13,949 nucleotides of DNA. It comes from a bacterium. Its GTDB lineage: Bacteria > Patescibacteriota > Minisyncoccia > Phycocordibacterales > GCA-002787175. Positions 6,758 through 13,539 of the stretch are shown in pieces (the first letter of the stretch is position 1; each line of letters starts with the position of its first letter). The notes below the pieces were generated by a model. That model was not told the origin of the DNA. It made no database searches and worked only from the letters and a program-made list of their open reading frames with translations. The position numbers were made by a program, and so were the translations under genes. The DNA is taken from contig JAUYJM010000022.1 of assembly GCA_030689285.1 (NCBI GenBank), forward strand, positions 1 through 13,949, written 5' to 3'.

Positions 6758-8197
6758 ATGAAATACATTAAAAAGACTGAATGGGTAAGCAAACTAGCAT
6801 TAATGTTATTAATGGGCGTTTTGCTAGCTCCAACTTCCTCTTTGGCTTCATACACATGGACGCTAAACGAGATCAGCACTACAGCAAATCAGTTCATATA
6901 TAATGAGAGCGATGATGACGGCAGCAACCTGATTGTAGCCTTCCCAACTTTAAACACAGGAACAGATGAGGACAATATCTTTGTCGGGGGCAGAATTTTT
7001 ACCTCTTCTGATTCTGGAACTTCTTGGACAGAGAGACAACCCGCAGGCGCTACTACTGAAAACTGGAGAGCTATAGCCACAGATGCTGACGGCTCTAACT
7101 TAATTGCCGGGGTGATGAACGGCAGACTTTACACTTCTTCTAATTCTGGAACTTCTTGGGCTGAAAGAAAACCAGCGGGAGACTTCGACTATCCTTGGCA
7201 ATCTGTGGCATCCGATGCTGACGGATCAACATTAGTGGCGACAGTTCACTATAGAGATGTATACATTTCCACTAATTCTGGAAAAAACTGGACAACTCGG
7301 CAACCCGGAGGAGCCTCCGCTGATTGGATTTTATCTGCAGTAAGTAACGATGGTTCATTTATAATTGTTGGCGCATACGATGGCCGCATGTATACTTCTT
7401 CCAATTCTGGAACTTCATGGACAGAGAGGCAGCCAGCGGGAAACATAATAGAGAGCTGGCAATCAGTAGCAATGAATAGCGATGGAAGCACAATTGTCGT
7501 GGGAGTAGATGGTGGCAGACTATATTCTTCATCTGATTTCGGGGCAACTTGGACGGAAAGCCAGCCTTTAGGTAGCACAGATCAAGATTGGCAGGATTTA
7601 GCAATTAGTGACGACGGAAGCTATGTGGTTGCTGCAGTGTACGGTGGACGAGTTTATGTTTCTGACGACAGCGGTTCTACGTGGAGCGAAGTTCAACCAG
7701 CAGGAGACACGACACAATATTGGATTTCAGTATCTGTAGATTCTGACGCAAGCCATATTTTTATGACAAAAAATCAAGTTTTTTCTGGATTACCAACTGT
7801 GCATGTTTATACGGGAATGATTGATACATTTGCTCCCGTGATTTTGAGCTCTTTTCCAGCGGATAACTCTAGTGATGCAACACCTAACGCGAATTTGATT
7901 ATGACGTTCGATGAAGCAGTGACCGCTAAAGCAGGCAAAATTGTAATCAAGAAGTCTGGTGGTAAAATAGTAGAAAGCATAGATGTAAGTTCCGAACAAG
8001 TCACAGGTTCTGGGACTAATACTATTACCATAAATCCAATCAGTGACTTAGATTTTGGCACTGCCTATTATGTTAACATTGATGCTGCGGCGTTTAGCGA
8101 TCTTTTAGGTAATTCATACACTGGCATATCTAACAAAAAAAATTGGTCGTTTAAGACAGAAGCAGCACCAAGAGGTAGTGGAGGTAATAAACATTAA
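6758..8197 (+). CDS. Secreted seven-blade beta-propeller protein with one Big_5 domain
   Basis: The product has 479 residues. A signal peptide ends near residue 30 (SSLA). Seven repeats of about 44 residues follow, with consensus GGRLYTSSDSGxSW and TERQPAG, then W and DADGS. The SxDxGxxW core is an Asp-box (BNR/sortilin type), so a seven-bladed propeller is expected. The first unit is longer and divergent. Sialidase catalytic residues were not identified, and these repeats alone do not imply an enzyme. Residues about 356-470 form a Big_5 (SbsA-type Ig-like) domain with LIMTFDEAV, ITINP, YYVNID and WSFKT. It ends in a short GSGGNKH tail with no membrane anchor. It is a paralogue of the next gene and lacks that protein's second Big_5 and peptidoglycan-binding domains. 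It is probably secreted or loosely attached, possibly for binding; the ligand is unknown. Confidence 0.83.
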   Translation: MKYIKKTEWVSKLALMLLMGVLLAPTSSLASYTWTLNEISTTANQFIYNESDDDGSNLIVAFPTLNTGTDEDNIFVGGRIFTSSDSGTSWTERQPAGATTENWRAIATDADGSNLIAGVMNGRLYTSSNSGTSWAERKPAGDFDYPWQSVASDADGSTLVATVHYRDVYISTNSGKNWTTRQPGGASADWILSAVSNDGSFIIVGAYDGRMYTSSNSGTSWTERQPAGNIIESWQSVAMNSDGSTIVVGVDGGRLYSSSDFGATWTESQPLGSTDQDWQDLAISDDGSYVVAAVYGGRVYVSDDSGSTWSEVQPAGDTTQYWISVSVDSDASHIFMTKNQVFSGLPTVHVYTGMIDTFAPVILSSFPADNSSDATPNANLIMTFDEAVTAKAGKIVIKKSGGKIVESIDVSSEQVTGSGTNTITINPISDLDFGTAYYVNIDAAAFSDLLGNSYTGISNKKNWSFKTEAAPRGSGGNKH

Positions 8198-8215
8198 TTA
8201 TTAGAACAATATATT
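8188..8215 (+). promoter_or_regulatory. Promoter of second propeller gene, leaderless type
   Basis: TAAACA (8188-8193) and TATATT (8210-8215) are 16 bases apart. The ATG at 8223 lies 7 bases after the -10 box. The 25-base gap between the two propeller genes contains nothing else recognisable and no hairpin terminator. The -35 match is moderate (4 of 6). Confidence 0.45.
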
Positions 8216-8222
8216 TTTAGTT

Positions 8223-10289
8223 ATGATTAAATACATTAAAAAATCAAATTCATATTTTACAAAAATAGTAGCGGTTTTGTTGATTGGAATTTTCTTAGTT
8301 CCAGCTAATGCACTAGCTTCTCATACGTGGACCGAAAGACAGCCGGCGGGAGGTGGCATAAAAAGTTGGGAGGCAGTGGCCTCGGACGCGGACGGAAGCT
8401 TTCTTATAGCCGGAGTTTATGGCGGCCGCTTGTACACCTCTTCCGACAGCGGCGAGAACTGGACGGAACGGCAGCCGGCGGGAGATATGAACCTTAATTG
8501 GGTAGCCGTAGCTTCAGACGCGGACGGTAGTCACCTTATAGCGGGTACTGCGGGTGGAGGATTAATATATTATTCTACAGATAGCGGGGCTACATGGAGT
8601 TTGGCTTCTATTTCCACTAGTTTCGCCAATGTGGGAATAGTGGCAGTAGATGCAGATGGCTCCAACATGTTGGCAGCGTTTCAAAATGGGCGTTTCTACA
8701 CTTCTTCCGACAGCGGCGCGAACTGGATCGAGCGACAGCCGGCTGGAGATATTACTAAAACTTGGTTTGCGGGATCTTTCGATGCAGACGGAAGCTTTCT
8801 CATAGCCGGAGCTTATGGCGGCCGATTGTACACTTCTTCCGACAGCGGTGCGAACTGGACGGAGCGGCAGCCGGCGGGAGATGTGAACCGCAACTGGTTC
8901 TCAGGCTACGCTGACAATACTGGAACAAATCTGGTCGTAAGCGGAGATGGAGTTAATGGTAGAATTTACACTTCTTCCGACAGCGGCGCGAATTGGACGG
9001 AGCGGCAGCCGGCGGGAGATATCTCGAAAAATTGGTACGGATTAGATATGGACGACGACGGGAGTGTAATTGTCGCTGCCGCCTATGCCGGAAGAGTATA
9101 TCTTTCGGAAGATGGCGGGGCTACCTGGAACGAAGAGCAAACGGCGGGAGATGTGAACAAAAATTGGTACAGAGCTAGCTTAGATTCCGATGGGAGCAAT
9201 ATAATTGTGAGCGGAGATCAGATGGAGATTTATACAGGAGTGCCCCCCGATGCCACCGCCCCCACCGTCTCCACCCTATCTCCCGCCGACGAAGCGACTG
9301 GGATAGCTCTCGCAGCTAATTTGGTAATAACATTCGACGAAGCAGTTGACGTAGAAACAGGAGATATAGTGATATACAAAGCCAGTGATGATTCTGTGTT
9401 TGAAACCATTGATGTAACTTCAGGCAATGTCACAGGCACAGGAACAGATACAATAACAATAAATCCCACGGGAACACTGACAGAACAAACCGCCTACTAT
9501 GTGCAAATAGATGCCACTGCTTTTGATGATGCGGCAAGCAACAGCTATGCCGGCATAGCAGACGAAACCACCTGGAATTTTACGACTGGAGACTTCACAA
9601 ATCCTACTGTTTCAACTCTCTCCCCTCTAGACGAAGCCACAGGGGTTACCTTGACTTCCAATCTTGTAATAACTTTTGATGAAGCTGTAGACGTAGAAAC
9701 AGGTAACATAACAATAAAAAAAGTTTCAGATGATTCTACTGTTGAAACTATTGCGGTAGGTTCTGCGAATGTTACAGGCACAGGCACTACCACAATCACA
9801 ATTGATCCCACTAATGAGCTTAACTACCAAACCGAATATTATATACAAATAGACGCTACCGCATTTGATGATGTTAATTCAAACAGCTATGCTGGTATCG
9901 CAGATGGCACCACCTGGAATTTTACTACTGTAAATGCCCCTGTTAGTAGCAGCGGCAGCAGGAAAATAAGTAGCGGTTTTAAAGTTGTTTGCAATTTGGG
10001 AGATAAATTTAGCACAACGACTGGTTTGCTTTGCACTTCGTTTACAACCCTTGCGCCAGTTATCCCAACACCCTCCTGCCCTATCATTGCGACTCTAAAA
10101 TTTGGAAGCAGAAGCGAGGAAGTGAAATGCCTGCAGAGCATTCTGGAAGCTAATCCCAAGCTTACATTTGACGGTATGTTTGGCTCACTCACTAAAGCTG
10201 CTGTTGTTAATTTCCAAAAACTACATAACCTTGTTCCGGATGGAATAGTGGGGCCGAAAACTAGGGGAGCATTAAACGGGAATATTTAG
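8223..10289 (+). CDS. Secreted seven-blade propeller protein with two Big_5 domains and a PG-binding domain
   Basis: The product has 688 residues. Its signal peptide (ends NALA, about residue 33) resembles that of the upstream paralogue (MKYIKK against MIKYIKK). Seven blade repeats (about 35-335) carry the WTERQPAG and YTSSDSGAN motifs; blade 3 is degenerate (WSLASISTS). Two Big_5 Ig-like domains follow (about 343-456 and 458-570), each with NLVITFDEAVDVETG and YY(V/I)QIDATAFDD. A Cys-containing linker leads to a C-terminal peptidoglycan-binding type 1 domain (about 619-688; LKFGSRSEEVKCLQ, FDGMFGSLTKAAVVNFQ, DGIVGPKTRGAL). The protein probably faces outward while held on the cell wall. No catalytic module was identified. 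The blade DNA is GC-rich with near-identical copies, unlike the AT-rich Big_5 part. The transporter gene starts 2 bases after the stop. Confidence 0.86.
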   Translation: MIKYIKKSNSYFTKIVAVLLIGIFLVPANALASHTWTERQPAGGGIKSWEAVASDADGSFLIAGVYGGRLYTSSDSGENWTERQPAGDMNLNWVAVASDADGSHLIAGTAGGGLIYYSTDSGATWSLASISTSFANVGIVAVDADGSNMLAAFQNGRFYTSSDSGANWIERQPAGDITKTWFAGSFDADGSFLIAGAYGGRLYTSSDSGANWTERQPAGDVNRNWFSGYADNTGTNLVVSGDGVNGRIYTSSDSGANWTERQPAGDISKNWYGLDMDDDGSVIVAAAYAGRVYLSEDGGATWNEEQTAGDVNKNWYRASLDSDGSNIIVSGDQMEIYTGVPPDATAPTVSTLSPADEATGIALAANLVITFDEAVDVETGDIVIYKASDDSVFETIDVTSGNVTGTGTDTITINPTGTLTEQTAYYVQIDATAFDDAASNSYAGIADETTWNFTTGDFTNPTVSTLSPLDEATGVTLTSNLVITFDEAVDVETGNITIKKVSDDSTVETIAVGSANVTGTGTTTITIDPTNELNYQTEYYIQIDATAFDDVNSNSYAGIADGTTWNFTTVNAPVSSSGSRKISSGFKVVCNLGDKFSTTTGLLCTSFTTLAPVIPTPSCPIIATLKFGSRSEEVKCLQSILEANPKLTFDGMFGSLTKAAVVNFQKLHNLVPDGIVGPKTRGALNGNI
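8433..9152 (+). repeat. 54-bp blade repeat array
   Basis: Aligned 54-base units lie at 8433-8486, 8697-8750, 8829-8882, 8967-9020 and 9099-9152, with a diverged unit near 8568. The period is 132 bases (one 44-residue blade), once 138. Units at 8433, 8697, 8829 and 8967 share nearly the whole sequence from the Tyr-Thr-Ser-Ser codons to Ala-Gly-Asp, differing by a few bases. The unit at 9099 keeps the frame but has diverged. Confidence 0.85.
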
Positions 10290-10291
10290 TT

Positions 10292-11179
10292 GTGATCGAA
10301 GAGCGCAAAGGCGAGTTGTATATTTTTTCCGGAGCTCTTACCTGGAGTTTGTTTCCCATTATAACCGTTCTTTCTTATAAAGCAGTTCCAAGCTTTATTT
10401 CTCTTGCCGTAAGCACTTTCTTCGCGAGTGTTGTATTCTTTGCCATCGTTTTGTATAAAAATAAATTGCATGAGCTTAAGAATATAATTTTATGGAAATA
10501 TGTTTTAGGTATAGTTTTATTTATAGGGGTTCTTTATTATGTTTTCAATTTTTACGGCTTGACCAAGACCACACCCGGAAACGCCAGCATAATAGGCTTG
10601 TTTGAAGTATACACATCTTATATTCTTTTCCATGTTATTCGCAAAGAGCCTTTTTCTTTTGAGTCGAAAATCGGTTCGGCTCTTATGATACTGGGAGCTA
10701 TTATTGTGCTTGCCCCAAATTTTTCAAAGGTTAATTCTGGTGACCTTTTTATCCTGATGGCGACATTTGTCGCGCCTTTCGGAAACCTTTTACAACAGAA
10801 GGCAAAAAAAATTTCCTCAACAGAAACAATACTGTTTCTGCGCAGTATAATAGCAGCGCCCATTATTTTGCTGATTGCCTATACGTTTAGACAAAACCTT
10901 GAAATACTTCAAGTTAAAGATTCTTTGATATTTCTCCTGATAAACGGTATATTCATTTTAGGATTATCAAAGATTTTTTGGCTGGAAGGAATTTCTCGCA
11001 TATCCGTCACCAAGTCAAACGCTCTTTCGAGCATCGCGCCGTTACTTACTTTATTTTTTGCCTGGTTAATATTCAAGCAAGTGCCTACTTGGTGGCAAGT
11101 TACGGCATTCGTTCCATTTTTTCTTGGGACATTGCTACTTACAGATAATTTAAAATTAAAATATCAAAATATAAAATAA
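10292..11179 (+). CDS. EamA/DMT-family membrane transporter
   Basis: The 295-residue product is strongly hydrophobic with about ten predicted membrane helices in two related halves (about 5-140 and 148-288), the layout of EamA (drug/metabolite transporter) proteins. Typical landmarks are RKGELYIFSGALTWSLFP at the N terminus, FYGLTKTTPGNASII in the first half and KSNALSSIAPLLTLFFAWL in the second. The substrate cannot be deduced. The start is GTG, 2 bases after the propeller stop, with no nearby Shine-Dalgarno sequence (AGGGGAG at 10263-10269 is too far). Translation therefore probably depends on coupling. The gene is notably AT-rich. Its TAA overlaps the next gene's ATG by one base. Confidence 0.88.
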   Translation: MIEERKGELYIFSGALTWSLFPIITVLSYKAVPSFISLAVSTFFASVVFFAIVLYKNKLHELKNIILWKYVLGIVLFIGVLYYVFNFYGLTKTTPGNASIIGLFEVYTSYILFHVIRKEPFSFESKIGSALMILGAIIVLAPNFSKVNSGDLFILMATFVAPFGNLLQQKAKKISSTETILFLRSIIAAPIILLIAYTFRQNLEILQVKDSLIFLLINGIFILGLSKIFWLEGISRISVTKSNALSSIAPLLTLFFAWLIFKQVPTWWQVTAFVPFFLGTLLLTDNLKLKYQNIK

Positions 11180-12108
11180 TGGAACTTAAACTTTTTTATT
11201 CCAAAGATTGGCATGCTTACGAGCTTCTGGATACAGGAGTTGGCGAAAAGCTTGAGCGATTCGGACAATACACTTTTGTTCGGCCTTTTGAGGATGCTGT
11301 GTGGCCCAAAACATTACCAGAAACCGAATGGGCAAAAGCGGATGGAAAATTTTGGAGTTCCAAGACGGGGGCACAGAAAGGGTGGAAGATGCAAGGTAAA
11401 ATTGATGAAAAATGGGAGATGTCTTACAACGGGGTGAAATTTTTGGCATCACCGACACCTTTCCGCCACTTGGGATTTTTTCCCGAGCAGGCCAGCCACT
11501 GGGATTTTATAGAAAGCGAGCTTCGAGCCGAAGAAAAAAATAGAAAAGAGCCTATAAAATTTTTAAATTTATTTGGTTACACCGGAGTGGCAAGTCTTTT
11601 TGCGTTGCGGACCGGGGCGGAAGTTACTCATGTGGATGCTTCGTCTTCTAGTTTGAAGTGGGCCAAAGAAAACCAGGAAATAACTGGTATGGGAAATTTG
11701 CCCATGCGCATTATTGAAGATGATGTTATTAAATTTTTAGAAAGGGAGGAGAAGAGGGGCAACAAATACGATGCGGTGATCATGGACCCGCCGAAATTCG
11801 GCCGCGGCCCGAAAGGGGAAGTCTGGAAGATAGAAGAAATGCTGCCAAAACTTCTAGCGCAAGTGAAAAAAGTGTTGAGCGACAAGCCGATTTTTGTAAT
11901 TTTAACTTCGTATGCGATAGATTCTTCGCCGTTATCTTTGGGTTATGCACTAGAAGATATGATGAAACCTGCCCGCAATGCTTCCAGCATAGCTGATGCA
12001 GGCGGGGATTTTCCAGGCAAAGTAGAGCAAGGCGAACTCTGTGTATTTGAGAAATCAAAAGAGCGCATTATCCCGCTCGCAAATACGGCAGTCTGGAAGG
12101 CTAAATAA
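11179..12108 (+). CDS. Class I SAM-dependent methyltransferase
   Basis: The product has 309 residues. The N-terminal region (1-95) is small and probably a beta-rich substrate domain. The methyltransferase fold follows: motif I LNLFGYTGVASL (129-140) for S-adenosylmethionine binding, D153 as the acidic end of beta 2, an acidic EDD (180-182), and motif IV MDPPKFGRGPKG (202-213). The DPPKF motif and SPTPFRHLGFFPEQ lead-in resemble the RlmI/COG1092 group of rRNA methyltransferases, but the PUA domain of RlmI is not evident. The target (RNA or other) remains open and no symbol is given. The start codon overlaps the transporter stop (TAATG), which indicates coupling. The gene converges with the minus-strand gene downstream, with one base between the stop codons. 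Confidence 0.88.
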   Translation: MELKLFYSKDWHAYELLDTGVGEKLERFGQYTFVRPFEDAVWPKTLPETEWAKADGKFWSSKTGAQKGWKMQGKIDEKWEMSYNGVKFLASPTPFRHLGFFPEQASHWDFIESELRAEEKNRKEPIKFLNLFGYTGVASLFALRTGAEVTHVDASSSSLKWAKENQEITGMGNLPMRIIEDDVIKFLEREEKRGNKYDAVIMDPPKFGRGPKGEVWKIEEMLPKLLAQVKKVLSDKPIFVILTSYAIDSSPLSLGYALEDMMKPARNASSIADAGGDFPGKVEQGELCVFEKSKERIIPLANTAVWKAK

Positions 12109-12109
12109 T

Positions 12110-12460
12110 TTATTGCAAATTTTGCTCCTGTTCTTCAGGGCTTTCTTCTTGAATTTCTTCCTGTATGTCTTCCACGTCTTCTTGAATCTCGCCGACATCT
12201 TCCTGAATTTCTTGAATATCTTCTGACACTTCTTCAAGCTCTTCTGAGTGCTGGTTTACTGTCATTTGGATAAAAATAGATAGATATATTGCCTCCAGAG
12301 ATACCACTGTGGTTAAAATGAGAAGCACATCCGAAGCTGCTACTCCAAAAAAGCGCAAGCAAAACATGCCTATAAAGAAAAGAGTATGCACCAAAATGGA
12401 CTGGGGTGAGCCAATCCATTTTGTTAATTTTTTTGAAAAATCCTCGAATTTCTTGCGCAT
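12110..12460 (-). CDS. Small two-helix membrane protein with acidic coiled-coil tail
   Basis: The frame is open upstream to 12517, but the ATG at 12458-12460 is preceded by an AGAGGT ribosome site, giving 116 residues (MRKKFEDFSK start). Two hydrophobic helices (about 21-40 and 43-66) follow KKLTKWIGSP, which recalls the low-affinity iron permease family (PF04120) and similar short proteins in candidate phyla bacteria. Residues 71-105 are heptads with I or V at spacing seven (IQEDVGE, IQEDVED, IQEEIQE), a strongly acidic coiled coil, ending in a Glu/Gln tail. Iron transport is not demonstrated: the protein is about half the canonical permease size as recalled. It could oligomerise through the tail or bind a basic partner. 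It is the only minus-strand gene seen in the window and is divergent from the DUF5671 gene. Confidence 0.82.
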   Translation of the reverse strand: MRKKFEDFSKKLTKWIGSPQSILVHTLFFIGMFCLRFFGVAASDVLLILTTVVSLEAIYLSIFIQMTVNQHSEELEEVSEDIQEIQEDVGEIQEDVEDIQEEIQEESPEEQEQNLQ

Positions 12461-12463
12461 ATT

Positions 12464-12469
12464 ACCTCT
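12464..12469 (-). promoter_or_regulatory. Ribosome binding site of minus-strand membrane gene
   Basis: On the minus strand AGAGGT lies 3 bases before the ATG at 12460. It supports this start over upstream in-frame starts. A -10-like CATATT (12480-12485, minus strand) lies further upstream and overlaps the divergent + strand promoter; it has no good -35 partner. Confidence 0.6.
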
Positions 12470-12470
12470 A

Positions 12471-12498
12471 TTGTCGGCTAATATGTATATGATATAAT
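12471..12498 (+). promoter_or_regulatory. Promoter of DUF5671 gene, leaderless type
   Basis: TTGTCG (12471-12476) and a perfect TATAAT (12493-12498) are 16 bases apart. The ATG at 12506 follows the -10 box by 7 bases, so the transcript would start at or next to the start codon. The 45-base gap also holds the divergent gene's start signals. Confidence 0.65.
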
Positions 12499-12505
12499 AC
12501 CCATT

Positions 12506-13537
12506 ATGGAAACACAAACAAATATTACAAAGCCGAGAACGAACGTAGGGTATTTTTTCCTATGTCTGGGCGTATTAGTAACTTTAATAACTTCAGTAGT
12601 ATCTTTTCTTAACCTTGTTTTCGAAACATTAAACAAGCATTTCCCCGATGTCTTAAATGCTAGCTATGAATATGGGTATTCTACATATCAATACGAGGGT
12701 ATCCGTACAGCTCTAGCAACCCTCATAATAGTATTCCCAGTTTTTCTAGTAGTATCATACTTTTGGAATAAATTTTCCCAAATGGAACTCGGACGCTTGG
12801 ATGAAATGTTCAAAAAATGGGTGGTGTATATTATTTTATTCTTGTCTTCCTTGGTAGTAATAGGCGACTTAGTAACTCTGGTTAGATATTTTATATCGGG
12901 CGAGATAACTTCTAGGTTCATTTATAAAGTGCTGACAGTTCTCGTGGTAGCCTTATTGGTAGGTTTTCGTTATGGATACACTCTCAAAGAACAACCAGCC
13001 TTTAGTTCAAAAAAATTAGGGCTAGTATTGGGCGGGGTGGGGATTATTCTAGTTGTAGGTGCTATTTGTTATAGCTTTTCAATTTTAGGCAGTCCCGCAG
13101 AACAAAGGCAGCTTCGTTTGGATGACAGGAGTATACAAGATCTGCAGACCATCCAATACCAAGTCATAAACTTCTGGCAGCAGAAAGAAAAATTGCCGGC
13201 AACCTTGGGAGAACTCTCAGATCCTTTTTCTGGATGGTCTTTGCCCGTAGAACCTGAATTTGAAAAAGGGAAAACTTATGAATACAGTGTCAAAGGTCCT
13301 CTTCAATTTGAACTTTGTGCTACTTTTTCCCAGCCAATGCCGAAAGGCTGGCGTGAATTTAGCTATGGGGGAGGTATGCCTTATCCAATGTATGACAAGG
13401 CAGTATCTTCATCTTACCCATATCCTGGACCTGGCGGTGGGACTAACGAATCTTGGAGCCACGATGTTGGGCGCACGTGCTTCATTCGCACAATAGACAA
13501 AGACATGTATCCGCCGTATCCAAAACCACTAAGGTAA
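12506..13537 (+). CDS. DUF5671 membrane protein with pilin-like C-terminal region
   Basis: The product has 343 residues. The N-terminal part has about five membrane helices (about 15-38, 69-87, 105-126, 139-157, 172-195), and its order and motifs (VGYFFLCLGVLVTLITSVVSF) fit DUF5671, common in candidate phyla bacteria. Residues about 196-343 are soluble. They contain a helix DRSIQDLQTIQYQVINFW followed by KLPATLGELSDPFSGW and YEYSVKGPLQFELCATF, a pattern resembling the globular head of type IV pilins and pseudopilins (helix, then a short sheet with 'dPw' style loop). A Gly/Pro/Tyr-rich stretch (286-313) precedes the end. There is no prepilin peptidase site at the N terminus, so it is not itself a pilin. 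leuS starts 2 bases after the stop and probably shares the transcript. Function is unknown. Confidence 0.82.
   Translation: METQTNITKPRTNVGYFFLCLGVLVTLITSVVSFLNLVFETLNKHFPDVLNASYEYGYSTYQYEGIRTALATLIIVFPVFLVVSYFWNKFSQMELGRLDEMFKKWVVYIILFLSSLVVIGDLVTLVRYFISGEITSRFIYKVLTVLVVALLVGFRYGYTLKEQPAFSSKKLGLVLGGVGIILVVGAICYSFSILGSPAEQRQLRLDDRSIQDLQTIQYQVINFWQQKEKLPATLGELSDPFSGWSLPVEPEFEKGKTYEYSVKGPLQFELCATFSQPMPKGWREFSYGGGMPYPMYDKAVSSSYPYPGPGGGTNESWSHDVGRTCFIRTIDKDMYPPYPKPLR
13531..13534 (+). promoter_or_regulatory. Shine-Dalgarno-like site of leuS
   Basis: AAGG lies 5 bases before the leuS ATG (13540) and overlaps the last codons of the preceding gene. It fits translation of an internal gene on a polycistronic transcript, in contrast to the leaderless first gene. 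Confidence 0.5.
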
Positions 13538-13539
13538 TA

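Noticed and set aside
8433..9152. CRISPR-like regular repeats
   Set aside because: The repeats are in frame, encode propeller blades at a 132-base period, and the sequence between them is also coding and similar from unit to unit.
6758..10289. Sialidase enzymes, suggested by Asp-box repeats
   Set aside because: Asp-boxes occur in many non-enzymatic propellers. No arginine triad, Tyr/Glu pair or FRIP motif of sialidases could be identified.
12309..12497. Plus-strand open frame opposite the small membrane gene
   Set aside because: It overlaps the minus-strand gene, whose helices, heptads and ribosome site are convincing, and shows no domain of its own.
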